Notes: a model not told the origin generated them from the sequence alone. A DNA stretch of 64,000 bases from Escarpia spicata (GCA_963995525.1 OZ023212.1:13660913-13724912), one strand, 5' to 3'; positions 10,618-25,100 are shown, counted from the stretch's first letter. Program-made: numbers and translations.

Positions 10618-12239
10618 CAGCAATTAGGGTTTTCGATACAATGTATCCAAAGACAATACAGTAGTGGCTTTATGAGTGTGGCATCTATGGTGCCCCCTGG
10701 TGACTCGAACTTGTTCCGTTCATCTTCGCAGTTTCACCGGTGATGCCAAAGCTGTCACTTGTTTTCGTAAACGAGAATTCTGTAAACTTTCGATATTAAG
10801 TCTGTTCTACATGTCATGTCTGTCGCAGGCGTTAGTGAAGACCGTTACAAAACTTACCAGTCTGTGCTTTTCTGTTGAGCCAGTACCGTTTGTTAATTTA
10901 ATTAAGTTAATACCTTTTCTGTCGAGGGCATTTAAAAAAAAATGTCTCATGTTTGCGTATAATTTTACGGCAGTAGTTGGTGCGCATTATCCCAGCACGT
11001 GCATGCATAATATTTGTTCAGATGTTGGAGTCGGAATATTTTTGTTTTAAGATTACAGGGTATTGTTTTGTTAGGACCAACATGTTTTGGAAATTTAATG
11101 GCCAGGAAAGTGTTTTAATCCCAGTGTCCCTATGATTACGAGATCTAACAGTTGCTCGTTAAGTTTAAAAAATTCTACTTAATGATTTATTAGTACATTT
11201 AATAGATTCACATTGCAACGACTTGTATCTTTGTATAAAGCATGTGTCATGAACTGAACAGCGGAGGTAGGTTATGGTGAAGTGGAAAGATATGGTAGAA
11301 TATTGCTTGATACACAACCAGCTTTGCTTTTTCTATACACTTTCACCGCCCAAGATATGAAAAATTTTTGGCTATACTGTCGAAAGCTTTGAACACAGAG
11401 ACCAAGAGATGACCAGCATTGAAACCAATCACAAATCTAACCCTTTCACGGTTCCTTTTTATTTGCCGCCAAACTAGTTAGGACTAATTTTAATCTCTGC
11501 ATCAATGTCTATCAGCTCATCCGCATTTTCTACCATGAAGTCTTTCAGCAAAACAAAAAAGCAAAATTTCCGGGGACTTGATCATCATAAGATTGGAGTG
11601 CTGCTACCAAGTTTTCGCTTTTGGCTATGTTTGAATCTTAATCTACGGACCAAGTTGTTTAGACAGGGTGGATTTTGTATAATTACTAAATGCAAATTTC
11701 CTGCAGTAACAATGTCGGTGGGAAAGGCTGAACAAGATTAAAATGCAGGGTACAAATTTTAATGGTTATGTGAGGGCAAGGCGTGAGCAAATCGGTTCAA
11801 CATATGGCACAACCTGTCCATAGCTGATATTTATTCACCATTTTCATGAATCTGAAGGTTTCATCAGATTGCGAGTTCCTACCATGTGGTAGGCTTTTGT
11901 ATGTAAACATAATAATAAAGTCTAACAACTGTATTCTCCTGCATGTACTTGACCAATCGTTGCCTTGTAGTAAAGGCACAAAACATCAGAAATACATTCG
12001 CCAAGTGAAAGCATAGATTTTCGTAGTTTCAGAAACAACAAACAATTTACGACGACCAGCTTGAATAATACAATTTGTTCAACCCAGTGCACATCTGTTT
12101 TCTCAAACTCAAATTTTTCGGCCGAGTCAATTTAGCCACCAAGTTTTACAACAAACTGGTTTACGCATTGACACTGGTATCATTATAAAACTGAAATGTA
12201 CATATGTTGCCCTTTAATACATGATGCTCTTGCCACAGG
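10618..12239. other. 3' flank of MAP3K2/3 and intergenic sequence
   Basis: Non-coding sequence after the MAP3K stop codon. The 3' UTR must begin here but I find no poly(A) signal close to the stop; an AATAAT/AATAAA-like run occurs near 11909. No repeats, RNA genes or protein similarity recognised. Short reading frames here have no family features. Confidence 0.6.
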
Positions 12240-12573
12240 CAGACCTGCCTACCCCAAAAACTTCCTGTCAGTAATCTTCCCATTTACACTGATTTTCAGG
12301 AATATAAGCTTCCTGTCAGTAATTGTTCAGAACCGTGTCAGATATTGTCCCCGGGGGGGGGGGGGGGGTAGCGACGGCGAAACCACATTACGTTACGCTG
12401 CCATCGACATCACCTAGACTCTAGTCTACTCAACTCTAGTATATAAGGCAATCCTATCCCTGTATTATAGCCTGATAGAATGATAGACAAGGGGGGTAGC
12501 GACAGCAAAACCATCACATTACGCTGTCATCGACATCGCCTAGACTCTAGTGACTGTATGATAGGCTGTAAAT

Positions 12574-14350
12574 CAGTGTTTCCCCTGGTATATAACAAGC
12601 GAGGCGAGCCGCCTCGCCCAAAATTTGCCGAAATTGCCGCCTCGTAGCTATTTTGTACGCCCATTTTTTCTTTCGCGATATGTTCAGCGCCGGCGAGCGG
12701 CGCGAAATAACACCACAAAGCCACTTATATTCCTGCAAAATCGCAGATTTGTAGCAACACCGTTTAGTCGTCTTAACGATAACGTCGCTCAGAGCGGTTA
12801 GGATTTAACTCCATTGGACAACGTGAAAGATATCGCTTGTCAGTTGTCCAATCACGGAATATTCCTGCGGTATCCCCGGTGTCTCCAATGGTGACACCTC
12901 GCGGAGTTTCGACATACTAGAAATTCTTGACAATCATGTAAAATAGCGCCCAAACGGTAACTTTCATTTTGGTTTATTACGGTTGTGGGAGTGAAAACCG
13001 TGCAGGCTGATCGCACTACGTCATTAGTCGGCATTTGTGTCGAATCCGGACTCTTTTGAAGCCCAAATAAAAACCGTGCATTCTATTCACTAGTCAGCAC
13101 TTGTATCGAATCCGAACCGCGTTGAAGCTCAATTAGCGACCCAGTTTGCGCTAGTCTGTTACCGCACATCGCGCGTAAAATGAGAGCTATTATGCTAAAG
13201 CAGCGTATATTGATACAAACCGGGGCGCTATTTACGCTTTAAATGGGCGTAAGATGCAATATTCTTAAAGGTAAATAGGCCTAGGATAATGTTGAACGAT
13301 GGAACTATCTCACTGAGGTATCAAAGTTAAGCAAAACTCAAGTTAGTTATAACGGCAAAATCAATTCAAGGTGGGTCCGGATTCAACGCAAATGCCCACA
13401 GACACAGTGACAAGTCTATTCAACTAATGTTCTACGCCGGTTTTTTAAAACAAAATAAGGAATGTGATTCGTAATATATCTTTGTGCTAAATATATAATA
13501 CATATTCCGACAACGTTGTGCAAATAAACGTTTGGAAAAGTTGATTTGAGTGAAATATTTACTTATAAACCACCGAAGTTCACATCTCATAAAAGACTTA
13601 CTGCCCCAAACCGTGTATACTAATGGGTTATCAATAACTTAGGTTAGACAGTGATATGTTTGCACAGAAATTGGATATACTAAACAGCTTATCCTATTTT
13701 ATAAGGACAGAATTTGAGAAACATACTTGTGGCATTCCAGAAATGACTGTTTAATTAATGACATAGCATGCTAGCAGCAAATAATATATAATCTTTGTAA
13801 CATCAACCTCCAATTTACCATAATATTATAATCATTTAAAGGTGATGAAAGAGTCTTCAGATGATACCCCTGGATGCTTCCCAGAGAATTCAAGATGGTG
13901 TTCGAATGAACAGGTCTGCCAGGGAGTAAAGTGTAAAGCGCTTTCAGCAGTCCTGCGCTTTATAAGAACTTACCTTTTTATGTTTTTACCGACTCGGTCA
14001 ACGTGGTAACAAGGCCAAGGGTTAGTGCAAGAAAAACATAACCACAACCAAGTACCAGTGGTCAAGTGGAAACCACACCTCTACTGAGTACCAGTGGCAA
14101 AATGGAAACCTCAACACGATGAAACAATCATGATTACTACATTTACAAGTAGCGTCTTGTTGTTTTATATCTTCCCTTCTATATTCAAGAGTAAAGGTTA
14201 AAACACCTCAGAATGCACCATTTTAAAGCTAGTTTAAAAAAATCTCCGCGGGAGCATGCCCCCGGACCCCCCTAGCAACGGTTCGCGCCTGCGGCGCTCG
14301 CGTACCCCATCCCTGCCACCTCGCCCATCATTTTACCCAGGGGAACACTG
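12574..14350. mobile_element. Non-autonomous hAT element with perfect 8-bp target duplication
   Basis: The left end CAGTGTTTCCCCTGG and the right end (reverse complement CAGTGTTCCCCTGGG) are inverted. The 8-bp sequence CTGTAAAT flanks both sides exactly (12566-12573 and 14351-14358), the hAT hallmark. Length is 1,777 bp. I find no transposase coding sequence. Its inner part shares sequence with 4000-4150 and contains a smaller inverted-repeat element at 13031-13397. Confidence 0.9.
13031..13397. mobile_element. MITE-like inverted-repeat element nested in the hAT
   Basis: The left end GCATTTGTGTCGAATCCGGA and the right end (reverse complement GCATTTGCGTTGAATCCGGA) pair as inverted repeats, and pairing continues inwards. 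A second, diverged copy is at 29258-29686 and shares an interior block around TTTTCGCTAGTCTGT and GATAATGTTGAAYGATGG. No coding potential. Confidence 0.75.
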
Positions 14351-14641
14351 CTGTAAATGATAGACTAAACTTCTCAATAAATACACTAACTTAGTCTTAG
14401 TACAGTCAGATGGCCTAACACTACAAGTACAACTCACTAAATTTGGGCAGGAATATAGGCTTCCTGTCAGTAATTGTTCAGAACCGTGTAAGATATTGTC
14501 ACCGGGGTGGGGGTGGGGGGTAGGGGTAGCGATGGCAAAACCATTACGTTACGCTGTCATCAACATCGTCTAGACTCTAGTCTACTCAACTCTAGTATAT
14601 ATATAAGCCTATCCCTGTATTATAGCCTGATAAATGATAGA

Positions 14642-14665
14642 CGGGGGGGGGGGGGGGGGGGGGGG
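14642..14665 (+). repeat. Poly-G run of about 24
   Basis: Uninterrupted G tract expanded from the shorter G run present at the same place in the sister repeat copy (12491-12496) and matched by a 17-19-G run near 12351-12369. Such tracts are prone to slippage and sequencing error, so the length is uncertain. Confidence 0.9.
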
Positions 14666-15129
14666 TAGCGACGGCAAAACCATTACATTACACTGTCATC
14701 GACATCACCTAGACTCTAGTGACTGTATGATAGACTAAACTCCTCAATAAATACACTAACTTGGTCTTACTACAGTCAGTTGGCCTAACACTACAACACT
14801 CACTAAATTTTTGCATTACACGTTTCTTTTTGGTTGGCGGTGGCGTCGTTTCGTGCCGCGTGACTTCGTTTTGTTTGATCGCGGAAATGCAAATTTGTCA
14901 CAACGCTGTTTCCTGTTGGTTAGATTACGACCAGACTCAGCGAATGAAAAACCATGTCACAACATGCTGCATACATATGCTGCCACCTGTTGAATATAGT
15001 GGAAGCTACATTTTAGCGATTGGCGAACATGGTGACAGTCCGTAATATTTTCATCCCTCGCCGTAATACCGTAATTTGAGGTGACTTTCTGGAATGATTC
15101 CGGACAATCCGGAATGGTAGGCAGGTCTG

Positions 15130-16113
15130 CAAAGGGGTAACTTAATGTAATTCTTATGTCCAAATGTCAACAGCTTTATTTAGGGTTTTCAACCATAATT
15201 TTATTTCAAAATGTATTATGAAAGCCATGCATAGGCTTCCTCATTCCCCCCGAGCGCACAGCAATAATCATTTACAAATGTCCAATTAAAATTAGTTACA
15301 ATCCATCCAGCACACTGCAATATTATGCATGGGTTTTAAATTTTTTAAACTGAACAACTACATCAATTATGATGATCATATATACTAAAAACTGAAATTA
15401 AAGTTCACAAACAAAGGTGCATTATTAAATAACTGTTTTTACAAGTAACAGCATCCACTGTTGAGCAGATTCTCAAAAAGAAGGAATACTCAATAGTGTA
15501 TGTACAGCAACACGACCAACCACTACTAACACACATAGCACGTGGCTAAACTTATTCGATTTGGCAATCTAAACAATACAATGACACGTATATGATGATA
15601 AAATGGCATAAACAGATGATGACAACCGTACTAAAACCTAAGCTTTTACCAACACATTTTACAAGATTTTCTCCGGGAAATGTTGCTCGTTCTAGATCGA
15701 TAAAACCACCTTGTTTAATGACGGTATCGATCGAACGTGTATGACTTAGACAATTTACGGGTGGTCACACAAGTAGGTAGAGTCCAAAAAGGACGCGGTT
15801 TAGTCATAACGTATCACTAGGAAAATAGATTGTTACAGTGGCGCCATCTAGCGAGGGAACATGTTAATGCAAATAGTTATTTTGGATAATAAAACTTTCA
15901 AATGCCACACCACGTAGTGGTGGTGATGGGAACCAAAATAAGATATTTCTGGACTTTATGAACACGAGACCATCCCTAAAGAGACCATAAGAAGGCGAAC
16001 TGCGACTGAGGTACACATGGATCTCATTCGGTGCAATATTTTATGGAATTTAGAGTCTATGCAGTCTACAGTCGACCTGGTACACAATTCTCTCGTGGTG
16101 AATGGAGAGGTGG
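15130..16113. other. Intergenic sequence and 3' flank of the La gene
   Basis: AT-rich, no gene recognised. At 15833-15940 it holds a second copy of the dispersed repeat seen at 4905-5010. The La 3' UTR (transcribed leftwards from 16113) should lie at the right side of this stretch; I see no certain poly(A) signal. Confidence 0.6.
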
Positions 16114-19100
16114 TTAACTCGTCGCCTCGACTTCTGTCTTCGGTTTCTTGACGGCCGGTTCGCCTTCATCTGCTGCCTTCTTGTTGTCATCTTTGTTGTC
16201 GTTGTTTGGTTGTCGTTTCTGTAATCAAATCCCATGAATCAATCTATATGTTGCCAATTTAAAGTTAACCACACACAAGCTCATATGTGCAATCATGCAT
16301 GGCCATGTGTACAATGTTTCTCGCATTACAACTGACAATCTATATACATTAATACGCCTATCTTTGGAACGTCATACTGCTACGAGGCTAACTGTTATGT
16401 CCAATCAATGTACACACTGTAAACATAATCACTGATTATCCACACAAAAGATTTGTGATTACACATTTTCATATTTATCGTATTTATGTAAGAGTTCACA
16501 ACATTGGGGATGCCAAAACTTGTACCACTAATTGTAACACTAACAGTGAGCCCATACTTGGTGGAAATTAGTCCAGACACAACCAAACTGATTATTACTG
16601 GCTTTATGACACATACCTGTAATGAACTATCAGAGAATAAGTGAAACAATAAGTATACAAATGGGTAACAATTATTGAATGCTCACATGTACCCTAATCC
16701 AGACTAATAAACCTGTATTATTAGGAAACCACAACAAGAACAACCTTGAAACCATTATTTCCTATCATCCTACCTGTGAGTCAAATCTCCCTGCGCCCCC
16801 GAAGCGTTTGCGCCCCCGGCCAAAGCTGCCCTTCCTCCTCAAGTCCCGGCGCTCCTTCTGGTTCTGGAAGATTTTCTTCCAATGGTCCACCTCAGCGTCA
16901 CCTATAGGAGACAGGTGGACATCAGAACGGGAGATGGGAGGAACAACAGATGGGTATGGAGAGTATGGGTATTTATGACCTGACGAATGACACAACCTTA
17001 CCGGGTACACATAGCATTCACCTGACCACATTTACAACCAAAGTACAAAACCTCTAATATTTACAGAACAGTAGCAGACATTCATAAATCTGACATTTGC
17101 CCACAGAAAACTTGACATTAATGTTGTCATGGCTGCTTGACATGTTTGATCAATCAACTTGTCATTGTCATTATTTGCCAAATTTTTACCAGCGGCAGTA
17201 AAAACAGGGTATTATTTACTTTGATGATTTCATCTAAGTTAAATTATGTATTGGCACAAATGAGCTGGCATGCCATAATCAATATTACGTTAGTTCATTT
17301 TTTTGGCGAAATGAGTCTGAAACACAGAAAAATCAAATTGAGGATTTTTTAACCATCACAACAACTTAATAAAGTACTTGTACATAATCGTCAAGATGAT
17401 TTTAAATGGTGCTAACTATAAACATAGTCATACGATAAACCTCTTGTGTACAGCAAATAGAATATTCTTTAAAATGACACAGCACACAATAATTTAACCA
17501 TTAGGTGGCACCACCTATATGACTAATTAAAATGCAGTTTATCTGAGGGCAGTTTCAGATCACGACAAATTGGGCGATTGGGGGTTTAAAGTATAAACCA
17601 ACAAATGCAACTGAACAAACCTTCAAGGACGCTATATTCCACCTCCCCATTGTTGATGATGATCTTTCCCTCATTCGCTTCCTTTGCCTTCTCCAGCGCA
17701 ACACTCGCTGCTCCCTCCGTCTCAAATCTCACTCTCGCCTACAACCAGTGTCAGCACAAATGTTGGGGGGTGTATAATTATAGTTATCAGGTCAAGATGA
17801 GTAAAAAATACATTTAGAATTACCAGGTAACTTCTTGGTAACAAAACACAATTGTAATTTTCAGTAATTGTTTATAAAAATCTGAAAAAAAATGGAATTA
17901 ATAAACTACATGAAGAAAGCGTACCTCAATAGGATGAGTGAGAAATATACAACTTGTTTCAAAGCAAGCGCATCAATATCTCTGAACAGTGCAGATTAAA
18001 GCAGGCATACCAATTATTTATCTTAGAAATAAACACATATATATGAGCACATCCACCAACTCTGAATAATACCAGTGTATTATACCTATTTCCTCTACCC
18101 CTTTCACCTATGCTCACCTCTGTTTCACCCATGTTGAACTCTATGTATGCAACTGGTGAGTACTTGTCGAACACGTCTTTGATTTGTTCGCGTGTCGTCC
18201 CTTTCTCAACCTTCTTCAGACACAAGATGGCTCCCTTTGTCATGCTGTCGTTGAGTTTCTGGAGACGCAAGACGTCAGTATTTGAATACAACTTTTTTAG
18301 AAGACTATTTGTATTTGATCAAACACACCAAATTTGGTTTGACCTTTTAAAGCATTACCTACATGCATCAACAAATTTCTTCATCACTTAATCCAATAAT
18401 TTATACAGATTTTCTACAGATTATCAACATTTTGTAGACTATATATAGTATGATAGAGTATACAGTGATATAGTGAGTTTGAATTTAACCGTGTATATTT
18501 AATATTGCATTAGAGTGTGTTTTATCAAGTGTATCTGACATTTCAAATACAACGTAGTTCTATGTGAAATAAAAAAATGCAAGTTTTGTATTTGAAAAAC
18601 CTATTTCACCACCAGATCTGACTCAGTAATGCTTTCTTCCCTGTGATACATGAAACATAATTATAAATGTTTACGTTTTTAATATGTTAGTTAAATAAAG
18701 AGAAGAATAATCACCATATGCACAAAATCATCATCTCACGAGTTTGCCAATTAAACATACTCAATTTTTACTGTGAAAAAGAAAATTTTTTCAAACATTT
18801 TCCATGATCAATTATAGCACACATGATCACACTTATATTCTCTCAGGAAGAATATTGCCTGAAAATCTTACCTTTGATTCCTCCTCATCTTTTTGTTTCT
18901 TTAAGCTGAAACATTGATACAATGTCATTTCACTTGCGAGTAATTTATGGATCTATCACGTTACTACCTGCCTAGCAAAGGGGTCTATCAAACTTACAAA
19001 ATGGCTGATGCACTTATGCTTATGTTGGACATCCTGTTGCATATTTTGTGGAAATTCTGGAATGAAATATTTTTTTGGCAACAAAAGCAGAGGGAAAGGC

Positions 19101-22100
19101 TTAAATAAGAAGTGGATGTGAAAAAGACTGACTGTCAGATGTCGTGCACATCATTATGATTATAACATTGGTTTTTTAAAGTGTCTGTTGTTAATATTAG
19201 TACATTAGGATGATCTATCTCTTCTGGTTTATCTATCAGCACAAATTATAACATCTGTCATATACACAATATATATATTTTTTGTTAATATTGTTTCAAA
19301 CGAATATAATTTATGTTCAGGTCAACATTTAAATACTGAAATTTAAACCATTATTAGAAAATTCATTGTTTCCATAACAAAATGAATGCAGTTTTAGGTA
19401 ACAGGACAAGTGAAACTGGCATTCCGATGAGAAAGACTCACTCTAACTTCTTCTGCATCATTTCTTCTTTCTTTATTCTTCTCTCCTCTTCCTTCCGCTT
19501 GAAGTAACTTTCCCTGTTCAAACGTCACACAGTCTACTCATCTATCTTCAGAGCAGTGTACAAGACTCACTATCTATCAAGTTGTCAATCAATCCCAAGA
19601 TAACACTCATAAGCACGATGTACAAGATTGAATCGCTGCCATCAGCTGAGATAACATACACTGTACGGAGAATGTGATGCTGTGAACAAATCGAGATAAA
19701 ATTTATATGATTTCCTGGCAAATCATCAAAACTAATGGGATCATTCAGATTGTTTTGAGACTACTCTTTACATTGTCCCATTTTGGCAATTACCCGAACC
19801 AATTACCAAACTGAAAGAAACACTCCTTTTGCTGTACAAACGTAATGACATATGGAATGGGATAACAAAGTTCTGTTGAATGAACCGTGCTTAGCATATC
19901 AACACCCAGGCCAAATAAAAGAACCTTGTCCATATGGGCTGGTATCGAGCTGACTGTGAACACAGTTACCTTGTTTCTCTCTTCAACTCGGCTTCATCGT
20001 ACTTTACAGTCTCAGGGTTTAAAAATTTAATTCCATCTTCTTTAGAGGTGAACACGACAAAGACTGAACCCTGAAACAAAGCAAAACTAAATTTGATTTC
20101 ATACAAAGCAAGACTCCTGTCACTGCTAGATGGCGACGTTATTCCCCCACCACTCACACACAGACATGCCTCTTAACTGGGCCTTATCAACGTGCTATTG
20201 TCCCTGGCTTCAATGGAACCATGTGTGCTAAAAAAACGAGTGCTTCTTTGTGCAAGGGCATCCTACATTGAAACAGTGAGTACCCCTATTAATGGTGTAC
20301 TTAACAGTTCTGATCTGTTGCACCTATGAATGCAGGTTCCTGAGGATTTATAAGTTGTAAAGCTTATCTCAATGATTTAGTGCTAGCATGCAGTAATCTA
20401 TCAAAAATGCTAGTCCAATGTTACAGTGAACCGCGATGGTTCACTGTAACATTGATCACTCAATCCTTACTTTGAAGTTTTTCTTGATGTCCTTCCTCAT
20501 TTGTACCTGGTCCACCTTGCCAAACTTCTCAAAGAACTCCATCAGCGTATCCAAGGTTACATCCAGCGGGAAGCCTTTCTATAAACATAGCCACATAGTT
20601 TGTGTGTGAAACATTAGGTAATTCAAACTAGTTAGCATTCACATATGACGATAACTTCACCAGGCTTGTTTATTTACAAATTTAATTACACCTTGCATTT
20701 CAGTGACAGAACAGTAAGCCTCCGTTGGTCAGGAGTCAACCATGGATGATGGGTATGCCCTAGTTGGCATTGTTGCTTCTGGGACAGCGTAGGCTGTGAC
20801 TGACGAGACAGTCCCTACTCGCTCACCTGCCTACCTGACAAAAAACAATTTCCGTAATGACCATCCCACACCCCCTCCCTCTCCCCGGTCCACAAGGTTG
20901 CCAATCAAACCTTTCTCTGGAGTGACAAGCTCGTCCATGGTGCCCGGGAATCCACAAAGTTACTAACTTAATCATCAAATGTAGATAGACTTTGTTTCAA
21001 CATAATGCTGCTACACTGTAACTCCTGTCGGCAGTTAGGTGTGGGTTAGTACTTCAAAGGGATGCTTGTTTTGCAGCATCCAATAAGTTGCATTATGTTC
21101 ATTACAGCTGTCAAAGTGCATGGTCAGAAATGCCTAAGTGTTGACGTCTGTAGAGCGTCGCCGTGGGAAAGGCGGTGCCAGTAATCATCCACCAAGCTTC
21201 TAAATTTACAACACACAGCAGAAAACATTAAATTACTAACAATGTTAAATTATTGTATTCAAATAAAAAAGCTTTGATAGTTTACTATTGCAATTACAAC
21301 AATTATAATAGGGCCTACATATTTTGTATTCTTCTAAGGCATTTTATAATTATATTCATAACTTTCAGAAAACTATAACTATTTAACAGAATTTAATGGT
21401 TCTACCTAACGCCATCTTAATTTATTTATTTCATTATATAATCCTACTGGTACACCTGTAAATTTTATTAACGTCTAGACGCGCATTAATGACACCAGCA
21501 GGATGCAGGCAGTCGAAGTTGTAATATTGTACACATGCACAACATTGGATGATGTCACCTCACCATACTGACTTTGTAGAACTTCTAGTTGACCTAGTTG
21601 ACTAAACATTTGTTGATAAATAGTAATGAGTGAATGGTGACAGTTTCTTCAGGGCATCTGGAGCAGCATTATTTATAGATTTGGCAATTCTTTAACGTGT
21701 ACAATTTTCTGTAGTCGATATTTTTATTGCTGCAATATGATGGTAGTTTCTGTAAAGCTGTAATCTGAGATTTTCCATAATGATTACGGAAAATCCGTAA
21801 TGGTAGGCAGCCCTGGCAATGAATAGAATCAACAAAAAGGTTTACAATTCATGAAAATCTAGCATTGAAGACACTGGTTGTATTTAAATTTGGCTAACTC
21901 TGTGCACCTGCACTCCCTTAGTTTCTCAGCACATCCATCTGTTGACAACTTTCATACTTCTTCCTCCCAGTGCTGTGTAATGCATTTTTTAAATGCAATA
22001 CGCAGCACCGGGAGGAAGACTTGGTCAACAAAATAAACAACAGACCGGGGGAAATGTGGCTTCAATATAAAGCCCCTACTGCGTACAAATACCCTTTGCC

Positions 22101-25100
22101 ACAAAGTTGTCATATCCAGCAGATACTCATTGACTTAGTATAGACACTCCATGATGCACTTGCAAATACTCCTTGCCCAGGTGCACAGATGACCTGAAGT
22201 GGTACTCACAGCGTAGTAACTGCGTGTCTTGATATCATCGGTCCTCTCCTTGTTCACCTCGGGTATGGGCAGGTCAGGGTTCCTGCGAATCTTCTCGCTG
22301 TCCTCGCTTACCTGGTGAATCAGCAACGATATCAACAGCTGGTGTCATTATTTAAACACAATTTTTTCCTGAGCACTGTTATTGGTGGCAAGGGCTTAGC
22401 AAGAAATCTGTCTGCCTGTCTTTAAGACTGGCCAAGATGCGTAACCGCAACTGATAAGACTAGTGGAATTTAGAGGGGGCCAGCTAGCCACTAGATTAAC
22501 TAATAGTTTCAAATCTATAGGCCCACATTAATGTCATTGGTACAACTGTCATTAGGTTACGAGGCTATATTTGGCGGAGATTGATCGTAGAAATTGGTGG
22601 TGTAAAAAGTGGATAAACAAGTGGAATTACTGATTGATAAGTATTATTTTTGCCTTAATATCATTCATAAAGTTGCAATAAACATATATTGAGTAGCATT
22701 TGTGCTTAAAGTTAGTTAGTTAAAGTATTTTAGAACACCTTAGTATAGTGAGTGATAATAGGGTAACTCAGTAGGCGGCTTAGCCTTCGACAACTTGTAA
22801 ACAAGATTTAACAAACCTGATTATGTGGTAGAATATATAGGAGATAAAGTAACAACCATCAAACTACTTACACAAGACAATATCTGTGTAAGCCAGTACT
22901 TGCTATATATTTTGGTTAGGTAGCATTGTTGTTAAAATTAAGCAAGGGCGATAGTCGGGCGGCGTAACCTAAATAAATAAAGCAGCCTAACATAACGTAA
23001 TTGATTGTATTTAAATTAGGTCACTACCGGTGATGTTAGCGTTCGTATTAGGATAAATAGTCGGCTGTGAAATTGAAATTTTTAACCTAAAGTGTGCTGT
23101 AGTACACAGGAAACAGTCTTTATAAAGACTAAGTTAGTTAAGTTATTAAATAAATTCTGATCGGGATATGGCGCCTTGCAAGCGGAAAGTCAAGGCAAAG
23201 CGACACTTGGTGTGAGATCACTGCTACAGCTGGGTAGATTTTGCATCGTCCGGGTGTGGAAAGTCATGGGCAGAAACCATGGAGGAAGGATTCACCTTTC
23301 AGTGCATTGGATGTTGGAAGGTGGAGTGTTTGCAGAAGGAGATAGTTAGGTTGACAGACATTGTGAAGGGAATGGAGATGGGAATTAGCAAGGAGGCAGG
23401 TCGAACGGAGAGAGAAGACGGGGAGAGAGGTGAGGATACTGCAAGACTGAAGGAGAATAGCAGTGGCAAGAAAACTGAGGAAAGGAGATTGAGAGGAGAG
23501 AAGGTGATTGGAGGGGAAGAAATTGGAAAATCGACAACAGAAAACGTGACAAGCGTGAAGGTGACAGGGAAGAAAGTGACTGTAGAGAAGGAGGGAGGGA
23601 AGATGGAACGGGAGAGGAGAGAGGAAAATGAGACGGGACGAAAGAAGAAGGGACGAAGGGAAGTGAGAGCAAATGTGATAGAAGAGAAGTCGATAAAAGG
23701 GACGCTGACAGGAGGAAAGGTGACAAGAGAAAAAGCGACAGGAAAGAATGGATCGGAAGAGAATGTGACAGGAGAGAAGATGGCAGGGGGGAAAGACAAC
23801 AAACAGACAGATGCAAACCGAAGAAGGAGCTATTCTAAGGCAGTGATTGAGGGGGCAATGAGGAAAGAGAGGGTGTTTATGGGTGACTCCATTATGAGAA
23901 AGACGGACAAGACACTGAGCGAGGGGGAGGACATCGTTGTTTGTTTACCGGGGGCTAGGATTGAACATGTAACTGACAGGGTAGAGAAGGTATTGGGACA
24001 TGGCAAGGGGGGGTCTATACTGGTACATGTAGGAACAAATAATGCAGACAGGGAGGGAACAACTGCGATAGTACAGAAGTATAGACAGTTAGTGAGGAAG
24101 CTAAAGAAGACGAGAGTCGAACAGGTTATTTTGTCAGGAATTTTGCCAGTAATGGGAGGAAGGGGGGCAACGTATAGAAACTGCAAGAGGATGGCGATCA
24201 ATGCACTAGCTGAGCAGATGTGTGAAGAAGAGGGGGTGGGATTCACAGATTTATGGGGATACTTTGTTGGGAGGGAAGATATGTACATGAGAGATGGCCT
24301 CCATCTTAGTGGAAAGGGGGCAGCAGTTTTCTCAGAGAATCTGCTGCAATCTGTTGACAGTGGGACAGGTTGCATCTATTTAAACTAGATTCGCAGGGGG
24401 GACTCACAGAAAAGCCTGAAAATGGAGGCATAGATAAAGACAGCACAAATAAATCAACAAATAACAGTCTGGAAAACTCTTCTGAAGCTGGATATAAATG
24501 TGTTTGTTTAAATGCAAGGAGTATAGTAAACAAAAGAAATGAACTAAACATTATGGTAGAAGATATTGACCCTCATATAATAGGTATAACCGAATCCTGG
24601 ACCACCACCGATATATCAGATGCTGAATTGGGACTGACAGGATATGTAATGTTTAGAAAAGATAGAATAGGAAGAAAGGGAGGTGGAGTTATTTTATATA
24701 TTAAAGAATCTATTCAGGCTTATGAAATAAAATTAGAAAGAGAAGCAGATTGCGAAGAAGCTGTTTGGTGTAACATAGTTACAGGAAACTCAACGTTAAC
24801 AGTTGGGTTAGTTTATCGAAGTCCAAACATAAGCATAGAAGAGAATGAAAAAATACAAAACGCTATAAGGGAAGTAAGCAAACGGGACTGTATTATTATG
24901 GGGGATTTTAACCATGGGCATATACAATGGAAATCTCTACAGAGTATGGGGAGAGAGGACCACAAGTTTTTAGTTTTAGTTCAAGATACATTCCTTTCTC
25001 AACATGTGCTAGAACCAACCAGGGGTGAGAATGTGTTAGACATAGTTTTGTCCTCACAGAATGAATTAGTTGACAATGTCAAGATATGTGAGCCACTGGG

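Larger units (their letters stand above)
12297..14813 (+). repeat. Tandem duplication of about 370 bp, first copy split by an hAT insertion
   Basis: Copy 1 is 12297-12573 plus 14359-14449, and copy 2 is 14450-14813. Both start CAGGAATATA, carry TTCCTGTCAGTAATTGTTCA, then G-rich runs followed by GTAGCGAYGGC. Each contains two internal near-repeats of the block ending CTAGACTCTAGT. The hAT transposon sits in copy 1 only, so the duplication came first. Confidence 0.85.
12240..15129. mobile_element. Non-autonomous inverted-repeat element that hosts later insertions
   Basis: CAGACCTGCCTACC at 12240-12253 recurs as a perfect reverse complement at 15116-15129. The right end has an adjoining short palindrome (TTCCGGACAATCCGGAA). 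A related end occurs at 21800-21817 in the La gene. No clear target duplication is visible (flanks GCCACAGG and CAAAGGGG). No coding sequence belongs to it. Inside lie a tandem duplication, an hAT element and a further small element. Confidence 0.55.

Noticed and set aside
10676..11050. 124-codon frame after the MAP3K stop
   Set aside because: No domain, AT-rich 3' flank; length expected by chance.
16050..16235. 61-residue frame on the minus strand overlapping the last La exon
   Set aside because: It reads the exon in the wrong frame. The frame joined from 16774-16901 gives KRQPNND to EATS and matches the La C-terminus.
23299..24375. Antisense Ser/Pro/Leu-rich frames of 143-181 codons opposite CR1 ORF1
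   Set aside because: They are shadows of the purine-rich, Lys/Glu-rich ORF1; no domain or start context.
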